From positions 117,960 to 158,376 of the forward strand of contig PKWY01000056.1 of the NCBI GenBank assembly GCA_003132205.1: a stretch of DNA of 40,417 bases. The letters run 5' to 3'. This DNA is from Acidimicrobiaceae bacterium (GTDB taxonomy: Bacteria > Actinomycetota > Acidimicrobiia > Acidimicrobiales > RAAP-2). Positions 5,440-12,140 of this stretch are shown one piece after another. The stretch's first letter is position 1; every line of letters starts with the position of its first letter. The position numbers and the translations under genes are program-made. The notes below the pieces were generated by a model. The model saw nothing but the letters and a program-made list of their open reading frames with translations. It was not told the origin of the DNA and made no database searches.

Positions 5440-8421
5440 CTAGCGGAACAAAACGAGATACCCAGTTACAAGTCCCACGCAGGTGAACCAGGTGAAGACC
5501 CCCAACCCTCGTCGAACCCAGACTCTCGTCCAGTCGTCGCCTTCGCGTCCGAATTCCTCGGCAACGCCCATCGCGACCCCGGGAATCAACAAGATGATGA
5601 ACGTTGACGCCACTCGCGCGGCCGTCGGACCTTCGCCGAGGATCCGAAAGCTCAGGAAGGAACCGACGAGCATCATGAACAAGAAATTGGTCTGGCCGCG
5701 CGGTAGCCATCGGTGTAACCACGTGTAGTTAGGCAAGTCGTCCTCGAACAATTTGAAGACGCCCGGGATCGCCAACAAGATGGCGGCACCGACTGTACGG
5801 ATGGTGATCCCGAAGAAGGGGTCCATCACGAGGAGATACATCGCGAATTTGAAGACGAGGGAGGCCACGGCGTGGCGCCGAGTTGGGGAAACCAGTTTGG
5901 CGGGCTGCACTTGCTTGGAACGCTCGGGGTACAGGTGCACCACGAGGTCTTCACCAAGGAGACGCACCATCACTCCGATGACGACGAGCCAACGGATGGT
6001 GCTGAGTTGTTCGGGCGAGAAGATCACCAGACCCGACAGCGCGTTGAGGGCTTTGGCCATCGAGGACGTCGCGAAGGCCACGAAGATCGGCATCATCACG
6101 TAGTCAAAGGCTCTCTCCCATCGCTCACTCATCTTCGATAAGAGGTAGCGGCGCAGGGGACGAATCGCGTGGGCGAGTAGTGGCACGGTCGCCACGAGTA
6201 CCCCCACGCCGAGCACGGTACGCACGTCGGCCCAGCTTTGGACTGATCCACCGGCTACTGACAACACCGTCATCACGATCCAGGCCACGGCGCCCGCGAG
6301 TGCGTCAAGTATCCCGACGCACAAGATCAGGCCCAACACCGTGAAAGTGGGGATGAAGGGGGCACCAAAGTGTGAGAAGAAGGTCACGACTCCCAAGGCG
6401 AATCCCAGCACGACCGTGAGGAGGGACCACCCGCCCAGGGCGGCGCGAAGCCACGATCCGTCGACGAGGACGCGGGGCAGGAGCGCGGAATACTTACCCA
6501 CTCGCAACGGCCACTCGCGCATCGCCGCATCGAGTCGCTGGGTCCAGGGATGGCGCCACGTGGACGACGAGTCGCCCCATGCCTCGTGTTCGGCCTTGAC
6601 GTATTTCAACTTCTTGGTGACGGCGCTTGCCACTTTTCCTTGCTTGCGCCGCGCCTCTGCGGGCCTCGCCCCTACCGTCCCCGCCAAGAGACGTGAGTCA
6701 CGACCCAGACCACCGACGCCGACTAACGCGACGAGCGACACCCCACCAACGATCAGACCTTCGGTCGTACGGGGGTGACTCGACACGTCGTAGATCGGAA
6801 GGGAGAATCGAAGGGCCCGCAGGAGACGCGGGTCGTGAGGCCCCTCGTAGTCACTCACGACCGCGGGCTGGACGATCTTGGTGAAGATATCGCGAGGTGA
6901 TTCGATGAAGGCGCCGATCACGTCGACGGGCAACCCGTGGTAGACGGCTTGCGCGGTGATGACGTGTTCACCGGGTGTTAAGTCCACTGGCAGCGTAGTC
7001 GCGCCGGAGAAGTCACCGCGTGAATCCGTCATGCCCGTGAGGAGGGTCTGCGGACTCGAATGTACCTGCACGATCACTTCGGTGTTCGGGTCCGCCTGGA
7101 CCGCTTGCACTACGACCTGTGTCGTGCCCACGGTGATACCCGGTTCGGCGATGATGTGCGCGACTAATTGATCGCCTTCGCTCGACGTAAACAGACTGTC
7201 ATTGGAACCCAGGGCCGGTGGACTACCCGTACCGAGATCGGGCGTCGGGATCGTCGTCGGGATCGTCGTCACCGGCGTGGTCGTGGTGGTGGTGCTCGTA
7301 GTCGAGGTCGTTGATGTGGTCGCCACCGGCAGCACCGTCGCTGGTACCGTCGTCCCAGCCACGGGTTGGGTCGATGTGGTGGGTGGCACCGTCGTGGTTG
7401 TGGTCGTGGTCGTCGTCGGCACGATGGTCGTGGTGGTGGTGCTCGTAGTCGTGGTCGATGTGGTGGGTGGCACCGTCGTGGTCGTGGTCGTCGTCGGCAC
7501 GATGGTCGTAACTGGCGGCGGTGGTGGTGGTGGTGGAGGAGGTGGTGGCGGCGGCGGTGGTGGTGGTGCGATACTCACCACGAGGGTGCTCATGGTCGTG
7601 GCCGTGAAATAGGTGGTGGGATCGTTTGGGATGAACTGGGCGCTGATCGACGTTATGCCGACGCCAGTAATCATGAGTTGGTCCCCCACGACCTGGGCGA
7701 CCGCAGGATTCTCCACGACGTAGACGAAGGCTCCCGGCACCGGTGTGACACCGTCGAGGGCGACCGCGGCCAGCGTTATGTTGGGGTCGCCCAGGTTGGC
7801 GCTCAGGTTGGTGAACCCGCTGATCGTCGGCACCGTGAGGGTATTTCCCACGACCTGCATGATGTAGTTCGTGTTCGCCGGCAACGTGGCCGGTGTCCAA
7901 GTCGCACCGCCGTCAGAGGACACCAATGACACGTAGCTGGGCGCGGGTGAGACGTCAGTGGCGGGGACCGAATTGTTGAAATTCCAGCCCATCGTGCCGC
8001 CGTTGTCGCCGTTGACGACGACGAAATACTGCGAATTCGGGAAGAGCGTGATCGGTGACGCGACGGGATACGTCGTCGGGCCCTGGGCGCTGGGCGCAAC
8101 CGCGACGTTGCTCGCCAGCGTGGCCATGAGTCCGAAGGGTTGCCCGGCATTCGAACCGTACAACTGCAGTGAATAACTGCTGGACGCCGCTCCGTTACTC
8201 CAGTCGAAGGCGACGGAGGTGAGATTGACCGGCGTCGCGCCGGTGGAGAATGATTGTCCGACTTCCACGCCAGCGGCATTGGACGTGTCTTCGAGGACGC
8301 CGGTATTGTCAAAAAGCGTCGTACTCGCCGCGCCCGCGATGCGAGGGGCGAAACTAAGGATCGCGACCACCGCCACGATGAGGGTGCAGACGCGTGCCAG
8401 TGACTTGCGCGCGTTGGACAC
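5440..8421 (-). CDS. Large exported/membrane protein with Pro- and Thr-tracts
   Basis: A 993-residue protein starting at GTG 8421. Residues 1-31 form a signal peptide (ARVCTLIVAVVAILSFAPRIAGA). About 32-285 is an extracellular region with a carbohydrate-binding or lectin-like look (FDNTGVLEDTSNAAGVEVGQ) and an Ig-like segment (NLGDPNITLAAVALDG). Then come a run of about 20 prolines, long Thr/Ser/Val stretches (about 300-400) like cell-wall spacers, and a second Ig-like domain (PGEHVITAQAVYHG). The C-terminal ~400 residues hold a basic linker and about eight membrane helices (SLLTVVLGFALGVVTFF, FTVLGLILCVGILDALAG and others). The architecture suggests a surface sensor or anchor fixed by a large membrane domain. 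The family is not recognised. It stands alone, ending close to the tail of R2. Confidence 0.8.
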   Translation of the reverse strand: MSNARKSLARVCTLIVAVVAILSFAPRIAGAASTTLFDNTGVLEDTSNAAGVEVGQSFSTGATPVNLTSVAFDWSNGAASSSYSLQLYGSNAGQPFGLMATLASNVAVAPSAQGPTTYPVASPITLFPNSQYFVVVNGDNGGTMGWNFNNSVPATDVSPAPSYVSLVSSDGGATWTPATLPANTNYIMQVVGNTLTVPTISGFTNLSANLGDPNITLAAVALDGVTPVPGAFVYVVENPAVAQVVGDQLMITGVGITSISAQFIPNDPTTYFTATTMSTLVVSIAPPPPPPPPPPPPPPPPPPVTTIVPTTTTTTTVPPTTSTTTTSTTTTTIVPTTTTTTTTTVPPTTSTQPVAGTTVPATVLPVATTSTTSTTSTTTTTTPVTTIPTTIPTPDLGTGSPPALGSNDSLFTSSEGDQLVAHIIAEPGITVGTTQVVVQAVQADPNTEVIVQVHSSPQTLLTGMTDSRGDFSGATTLPVDLTPGEHVITAQAVYHGLPVDVIGAFIESPRDIFTKIVQPAVVSDYEGPHDPRLLRALRFSLPIYDVSSHPRTTEGLIVGGVSLVALVGVGGLGRDSRLLAGTVGARPAEARRKQGKVASAVTKKLKYVKAEHEAWGDSSSTWRHPWTQRLDAAMREWPLRVGKYSALLPRVLVDGSWLRAALGGWSLLTVVLGFALGVVTFFSHFGAPFIPTFTVLGLILCVGILDALAGAVAWIVMTVLSVAGGSVQSWADVRTVLGVGVLVATVPLLAHAIRPLRRYLLSKMSERWERAFDYVMMPIFVAFATSSMAKALNALSGLVIFSPEQLSTIRWLVVIGVMVRLLGEDLVVHLYPERSKQVQPAKLVSPTRRHAVASLVFKFAMYLLVMDPFFGITIRTVGAAILLAIPGVFKLFEDDLPNYTWLHRWLPRGQTNFLFMMLVGSFLSFRILGEGPTAARVASTFIILLIPGVAMGVAEEFGREGDDWTRVWVRRGLGVFTWFTCVGLVTGYLVLFR

Positions 8422-8558
8422 GTTGGGACAATAATCGCCACGACAATGTTCTTCTCGGATTTGGGACGAACTTGTGAATGCAATTCATTGACGTGTGCGC
8501 CCGCGGACATCCTGTAGTCGCTGCAATACACCGCGCGCTCGCGCTAGGAATCGAGCAG

Positions 8559-8770
8559 CTAGAAGAGTTTGAGGACCGTGTTCCAGTTTCGTGTCGTGCA
8601 GTTCTTGATAGCGATGAGACGCGGCGCCGCGACCAATCGACCGATGCCGTCGGGGACGTGCAAGTAGATATCGCGTCCGATGACCGTGAACTCCTCGGGT
8701 AACCAGCGTTGCGTGTCGACTAATCCGTACACGACAGTCGGCGCGGCGTCGAGGAATGAGACGTGCAATT
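8559..8770 (-). pseudogene. C-terminal fragment of a DUF1697 protein
   Basis: On the minus strand, HVSFLDAAPT, then WLPEEFTVIGRDIYLHVPDG, IGR and TTRNWNTVLKL follow the order seen in DUF1697 proteins: a strand, the EF-V-GR-YLH-P-G-GRS segment and the C-terminal TTRNW helix. The N-terminal half with the usual VALLRGINVGG start is absent, and the GRSK segment is altered (GRLVAAPRLIAIKN). It is a decayed remnant, with no start codon other than a chance TTG. The domain's function is unknown. Confidence 0.65.
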
Positions 8771-9228
8771 ACGTTAGTTCGACCCCCCGGATAGGGATTC
8801 GCCATCACGCCGGACCGCATTTCACTGACCGAGCTCGCACCCTCGGACCGGAAAGCGATTCAAAAGCCTTGGTCCTTTCACTCGATCAACAGGAATTGTT
8901 CAAAGCCCGCGACCCGACTGGGCCGAGGTTGAGGATCGGCAAGATGTCGGAATCGGGCCAATCAACGGCGACTCCACCCGACTTAACAGGCCTCATTTTG
9001 GGCCTCGCATTTTTCCGCAAAACCGCGAAGCGAGAACGTAACGGAATGGTGTCGTCTCCCTGGTAAACCGGAAATTGTTCGACCAGATCGCCCGGAGGCA
9101 ACCGCATAGAACATCCTCTCACCCGACAAGTTCGGCGTTAAGGCCCTTGACCACTCCCTTTCTGGCGCAAGTATGGTTGCTCCGCAACTGAGGCAGCAGA
9201 CCAGTTTTCTTGGGGGACGGACAAGATA
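8771..9228. other. Mostly non-coding stretch before the tnpB element
   Basis: One minus-strand reading at 8886-9122 (starting MRGCSMRLPPGDLVEQFPVYQ) has a protein-like composition, but I recognise no family and it has no neighbour in an operon. The remainder shows nothing I can support. Confidence 0.3.
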
Positions 9229-9238
9229 TACACATTCA

Positions 9239-9278
9239 CCCCCGGCAAACTGTGTGGGTGATGGAGTAAGACAAATAG
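9239..9278 (+). repeat. Left inverted repeat of the tnpB element
   Basis: Starts CCCCCGGCAAACTGTGTGG and ends GGAGTAAGACAAATAG. It is the inverted copy of 10676-10717 apart from one substitution (AAGAC against AAGGC) and two extra bases (AC) in the right copy. Confidence 0.85.
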
Positions 9279-9305
9279 GTCACACCCCGAGGCGATACTG
9301 AAGCT

Positions 9306-10637
9306 ATGTCCGAGGGCACTCTCACCAAGATCCACCAGGGGTTCTCCTTCCTCCTCGACCCCACGTCCACCCAGCGACAACTGCTGTCCAGTCACACAGG
9401 AGCAGCCCGGTTCTGTCACAACTACCTGCTCGGTCTGGTCATGGAGAACTGGAAGCAGAATCGCGACAAGAAGGAAGCTGGTGAGGTGGTCGACCAACAG
9501 GACTACGTGGATACTCGTCACCTGGACTTCCAGAGGCTCTGGTACGAGCGCCGGACGGAGATTGCACCGTGGTTCAGTGAGAACGCGTCGTCCACCTACA
9601 ACTACGCCCAAGTCCATTTGGCCCAGGCCTTCGCCAACTTCCATGCCGGACGTGCCAAGGTGCCCCAGTTCAAGTCCAAGGGGAAGTGCGAGTCATTCAC
9701 CGTGACGGGCGCAGCTGCCCGCCTGGTGGATTCTCACCACGTACGCCTCAGTCGCATCGGTGACCTGAAGACCTACGAGTCGATGCGCAAACTGCACCGG
9801 CATCTGGAGCGTGGGGCCGCGCGGGTAGTGTCGGCCACCGTCTCTGAACGCCGCGGTAAGTTCTACCTCTCCTTCACCGTGGAGATGAGCCGGATGATCC
9901 CGGCACCGCGGCCACCCGAACGGGTGATCGGCATCGACCTGGGCATCTCGACCCTCTACACGGGTGCTACTCCTGATGGTGAGCAAGTACTGCACGTGGC
10001 GAATCCGCGCAACTATCAACGCCACCAGGCCACGCTGGCGAGGTCCCAGCGCACAGCTGCGCGCCGCCAGGGTCCTAGGAAGGGAGTGGCTCCGTCGAAT
10101 CGGTGGAAGAAGGCCAATGCCCGCACCCACAAAGTCCACGCCGAGATCGCGAACGCTCGAAAGAACCTCATCTGTGAGACCACCACGACGCTCGCCAAGA
10201 ACTTCGACCGTATCATCATCGAAGACCTCAACGTCAAGGGCATGTTGAAGAACCACTCCTTGGCCAAGCACATCTCGGACGCTGCCTGGGGTGAGTTCGT
10301 GCGCCAACTCGAATACAAGGCCACCTGGTACGGCGCCGCCGTGGTCAAGGCCCATCGATTCTTCCCGTCATCAAAAACCTGCAGCTCGTGTGGGACAGTG
10401 AAAGCCAAACTGCCCCTGGAGATCAGGATGTATCACTGCGAGACCTGTGGTCTCACGCTCGACCGCGACCTCAACGCGGCCATCAACCTGGCTGGGTGGG
10501 CCAGTAACCCCACCTCCGCGGGGACACGCTCCGTGGCTGGATGTCGAGGGGAGGTAAGACCACAGAGACAGAAGATTGTCCACCGGGCTCAGCCCGAAGA
10601 AGCGTCAACCGAAACACTGACTCTCGTCAGGGCGTAG
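9306..10637 (+). CDS. tnpB: TnpB, RNA-guided transposon-associated nuclease
   Basis: A full-length protein of 443 residues. Residues 1-40 are the N-terminal OrfB helix-turn-helix segment (FSFLLDPTSTQRQLLSSHTG). The split RuvC site is complete: D211 in IGIDLGIST, E306 in RIIIEDLNVKG, and the aspartates of DRDLNAAINLA (386/388). A zinc ribbon lies between (C359-C362 and C378-C381: KTCSSCG, YHCETCG). TnpB proteins use an RNA from the element's right end to cut DNA next to a short motif, which helps the element persist. The C-terminal ~50 residues (VAGCRGEVRPQRQKIVHR) are extended and overlap where the guide RNA would be made. Start ATG 9306 follows the left inverted repeat by 27 bp. The gene looks intact. 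Confidence 0.92.
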   Translation: MSEGTLTKIHQGFSFLLDPTSTQRQLLSSHTGAARFCHNYLLGLVMENWKQNRDKKEAGEVVDQQDYVDTRHLDFQRLWYERRTEIAPWFSENASSTYNYAQVHLAQAFANFHAGRAKVPQFKSKGKCESFTVTGAAARLVDSHHVRLSRIGDLKTYESMRKLHRHLERGAARVVSATVSERRGKFYLSFTVEMSRMIPAPRPPERVIGIDLGISTLYTGATPDGEQVLHVANPRNYQRHQATLARSQRTAARRQGPRKGVAPSNRWKKANARTHKVHAEIANARKNLICETTTTLAKNFDRIIIEDLNVKGMLKNHSLAKHISDAAWGEFVRQLEYKATWYGAAVVKAHRFFPSSKTCSSCGTVKAKLPLEIRMYHCETCGLTLDRDLNAAINLAGWASNPTSAGTRSVAGCRGEVRPQRQKIVHRAQPEEASTETLTLVRA

Positions 10638-10717
10638 GTGAAACCACGGCTCAGAGCTTGTAGGTGATTGTGAGGCTATTTGCCTTACTCCATCACCCAC
10701 ACAGTTTGCCGTGGGGG
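10490..10717 (+). ncRNA. Candidate omega/reRNA scaffold of TnpB
   Basis: In characterised tnpB elements the guide scaffold is transcribed from the 3' end of tnpB through the right end of the element, with the guide taken from flanking DNA just outside. By analogy it would cover the end of the CDS and the right inverted repeat here, with a guide starting near 10718 (TACACATTTAC). Limits are inferred from position only. Confidence 0.3.
10676..10717 (-). repeat. Right inverted repeat of the tnpB element
   Basis: Reads CTATTTGCCTTACTCCATC and onwards to GCCGTGGGGG on the plus strand and pairs with 9239-9278. The two arms could form a ~40-bp stem in single-stranded DNA. Confidence 0.85.
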
Positions 10718-10767
10718 TACACATTTACTAGGATTTTTACCTCAAATTGCAAACACCATCGACGCTC

Positions 10768-10797
10768 TCGACAGCTGAGTATGACCAGTTATACTGG
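10768..10797 (+). promoter_or_regulatory. mazEF promoter with overlapping palindromic operator
   Basis: TCGACA (10768-10773) and TATACT (10790-10795) with 16-bp spacing form a good sigma-70-type promoter. The 13-bp palindrome CCAGTTATACTGG (10785-10797) covers the -10 element and is the likely binding site of the antitoxin or complex. Transcription would start at or next to ATG 10802, so the message is probably leaderless. Confidence 0.6.
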
Positions 10798-10801
10798 AAC
10801 C

Positions 10802-11071
10802 ATGAACAAGACCAGCGAATTCATGAAGATAACGATTTCCGTGAGGCGTGACGTTGTTGCTCGCGCTAATCGACGTGCAAAGGAACTCGGGACGAATCGG
10901 TCCGCTTGGTTCAATCAGGTGGCGGAACGCGATCTCGACGCCACTAACAGCTCAGTTGACGTGATTGCGCGTATCAACGCAGTAGTTGCCGCGAACGAGA
11001 ATGACACAATCGACTTTGCACGCGCGGCAGCCAATCGGCTGCTTGCCGACGGTGATGATACCGAGTGGTAA
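10802..11071 (+). CDS. mazE: MazE-type antitoxin (ribbon-helix-helix-like)
   Basis: An 89-residue protein beginning MNKTSEFMKITISVRRDVV. The strand MKITISVRRDVVARANRRA followed by a helix and LGTNRSAWFNQ is the pattern of a ribbon-helix-helix DNA-binding domain that represses its own operon. The C-terminal part (VIARINAVVAANENDTID, then RLLADGDDTEW) is acidic and would wrap around and block the toxin. ATG 10802 follows the palindromic operator directly. The stop overlaps the start of mazF by 7 nt, so the pair is co-translated. Assignment rests on domain pattern and on the adjacent MazF; antitoxins of this class vary strongly in sequence. Confidence 0.8.
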   Translation: MNKTSEFMKITISVRRDVVARANRRAKELGTNRSAWFNQVAERDLDATNSSVDVIARINAVVAANENDTIDFARAAANRLLADGDDTEW

Positions 11072-11433
11072 TTCAGCGAGGCGATGTTTACTGGGTTGAT
11101 CTTGGTGAACCTCAAGGCTCGCGTCCGGCGCTGCGTCGACCGGTGTTGATCGTCTCAGATGATCTCTATAACTCAAGCAATATCGCCACCGTCATTGCAG
11201 TCGTACTAACAGGGAACCTGGCGCTCGCCGATATGCCAGGCAATGTTTACGTTCCTGACGGCGACGCTGGTCTTCCTAGACCGTCGGTAGTCAACGTCAC
11301 TTCTCTTTTGACGCTCGGCAAAGACGAACTCGGAAAGAAGGCCGGTCGAGTTCGCGCGCCCACCCTTCGTCAAGTGGACGACGGTTTGAAAGAAGTCCTA
11401 GGACTCTGGATCCGAATAGGAATCAACACTTGA
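11065..11433 (+). CDS. mazF: MazF/PemK-family mRNA interferase toxin
   Basis: A 122-residue protein of the normal length. The N-terminus VIQRGDVYWVDLGEPQGSRP and the strand RRPVLIVSDDLYN carry the conserved features of the MazF beta-barrel (RGDV-W-V-L and the arginine-proline strand); SVVNVTSLLTLGKDEL is the conserved middle segment with the catalytic-site Thr/Ser. MazF toxins cut single-stranded RNA at short sequences and are held inactive by MazE. The start is GTG 11065, overlapping the end of mazE. The ORF ends 6 bp before R3 begins. Intact, so probably functional. Confidence 0.9.
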   Translation: MVIQRGDVYWVDLGEPQGSRPALRRPVLIVSDDLYNSSNIATVIAVVLTGNLALADMPGNVYVPDGDAGLPRPSVVNVTSLLTLGKDELGKKAGRVRAPTLRQVDDGLKEVLGLWIRIGINT

Positions 11434-11439
11434 CGTACT

Positions 11440-11850
11440 GAATCGCGACGGGTCTGATGGTCACAAGATCGTCTGGGAAAATGTCTACTTGTCCGCCAGT
11501 CGCAGTTCAGACCCCTCACCATCGGCCCCTCGATATGGAATAGTGACTCGACCTTGAAACGAGCCCTGGTTTAGCCAACTGTCTAGCCACGACTTAAAAC
11601 GTGAGAGGGCTTCAGCGGATGTTGGGGGACATTCCACATCGTTCGGCCAGCAAATCTGGACACTGAGCGACGTCCCTGGACAATCTGGCAACACTCTCAA
11701 GGTGCCGGGATCGAGACCCGGGCGGCCCACCAAAAGAACTGGCTCTTCGTGCTCCTAAAACCCAACGGTCGCGACGGTGGTGATCTGAATAGAAAATTCA
11801 GCGGAATGGAAGAAACTTCGTCAGTGCAAAACCTGACGCGATTTGTGCAC
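11440..11850 (+). repeat. Repeat R3
   Basis: Begins GAATCGCGACGGGTCTG at 11440. The tRNA-like core at about 11698-11732 is perfect for a T-arm (CCGGG, loop ATCGAGA, CCCGG), an acceptor strand GCGGCCC, A and CCA. No anticodon or D-arm precedes it, so it is not a tRNA gene. The tail continues with CCCAACGGTCGCGAC 29 bp after the core and GCAAAACCTGACGCGATT near 11826, at the same spacing as in R2 and R6. Confidence 0.85.
11485..11733 (-). CDS. Repeat-encoded small protein, R3 copy
   Basis: An uninterrupted 82-residue frame opening with TTG at 11733. The first ten residues (VGRPGLDPGTLRV) come from the tRNA-like core. The body reads TSLSVQICWPNDVECPPTS, then EALSRFKSWLDSWLNQGSF, VTIPYRGADG and ELRLADK. 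Predicted order: strand, acidic/Cys loop, Trp-rich helix, strand, strand. Length and order match the R4 copy exactly. No homologous domain is known to me. Whether it is translated cannot be seen: there is no convincing ribosome binding site, and the start codon differs between copies. Confidence 0.45.
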   Translation of the reverse strand: MVGRPGLDPGTLRVLPDCPGTSLSVQICWPNDVECPPTSAEALSRFKSWLDSWLNQGSFQGRVTIPYRGADGEGSELRLADK

Positions 11851-12140
11851 CCCTACGAGGAGTGTCGGGTTCGGAGACTAGCGAATAAGAAATCTCACCC
11901 TTTGCACTTTTTTCAAGGGGCCAACCTAACCAAATCTTTTAGCAACGCCGTCGGTTACGTGCGATTACGCCCGAACGTCAGCGAAGTCAAACGCCGATAT
12001 GCCATGCGCTTGCGAACGCGTGCAAACGTCATCGAACTGGAAGTGACCGCATGTTTGTCAATGAGTCCGGAAGTGACGATTGGGTCATCATTGCGTGACG
12101 TTCCGGATCGGGCACGTGCCGTGGTTACTCTTGAGACCAG
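11851..12140. other. Intergenic stretch between R3 tail and the P-type ATPase
   Basis: About 290 bp with no supported gene. It must hold the promoter of the ATPase gene, but I see no clear -35/-10 pair. A longer plus-strand frame through here (from 11749) begins inside the repeat and has no family resemblance. Confidence 0.4.

Larger units (their letters stand above)
9229..10728 (+). mobile_element. tnpB-only transposable element bounded by long inverted repeats
   Basis: The tnpB gene (9306-10637) is enclosed by a nearly perfect ~40-bp inverted repeat (9239-9278 and 10676-10717). Just outside lie TACACATTCAC (9229-9239) and TACACATTTAC (10718-10728), a 10/11 direct repeat that could be a duplicated target site. 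No tnpA (Y1 transposase or serine recombinase) is present. Canonical IS200/IS605 ends have subterminal hairpins and make no target duplication, so this boundary structure is unusual and the element type remains open. Confidence 0.7.

Noticed and set aside
7230..7570. Short tandem repeats as a CRISPR array
   Set aside because: The units are 3-6 bp coding repeats without spacers.
7202..7612. Plus-strand Val/Gly-rich ORF
   Set aside because: It is the complement of the Pro/Thr tracts of the large protein at 5440-8421 and has no support of its own.
11698..11732. tRNA gene at the repeat cores
   Set aside because: Only the T-arm, acceptor 3' strand and CCA can be drawn. No anticodon arm, D-arm or 5' acceptor strand precedes any of the six cores, and the T-loop starts with A instead of T.
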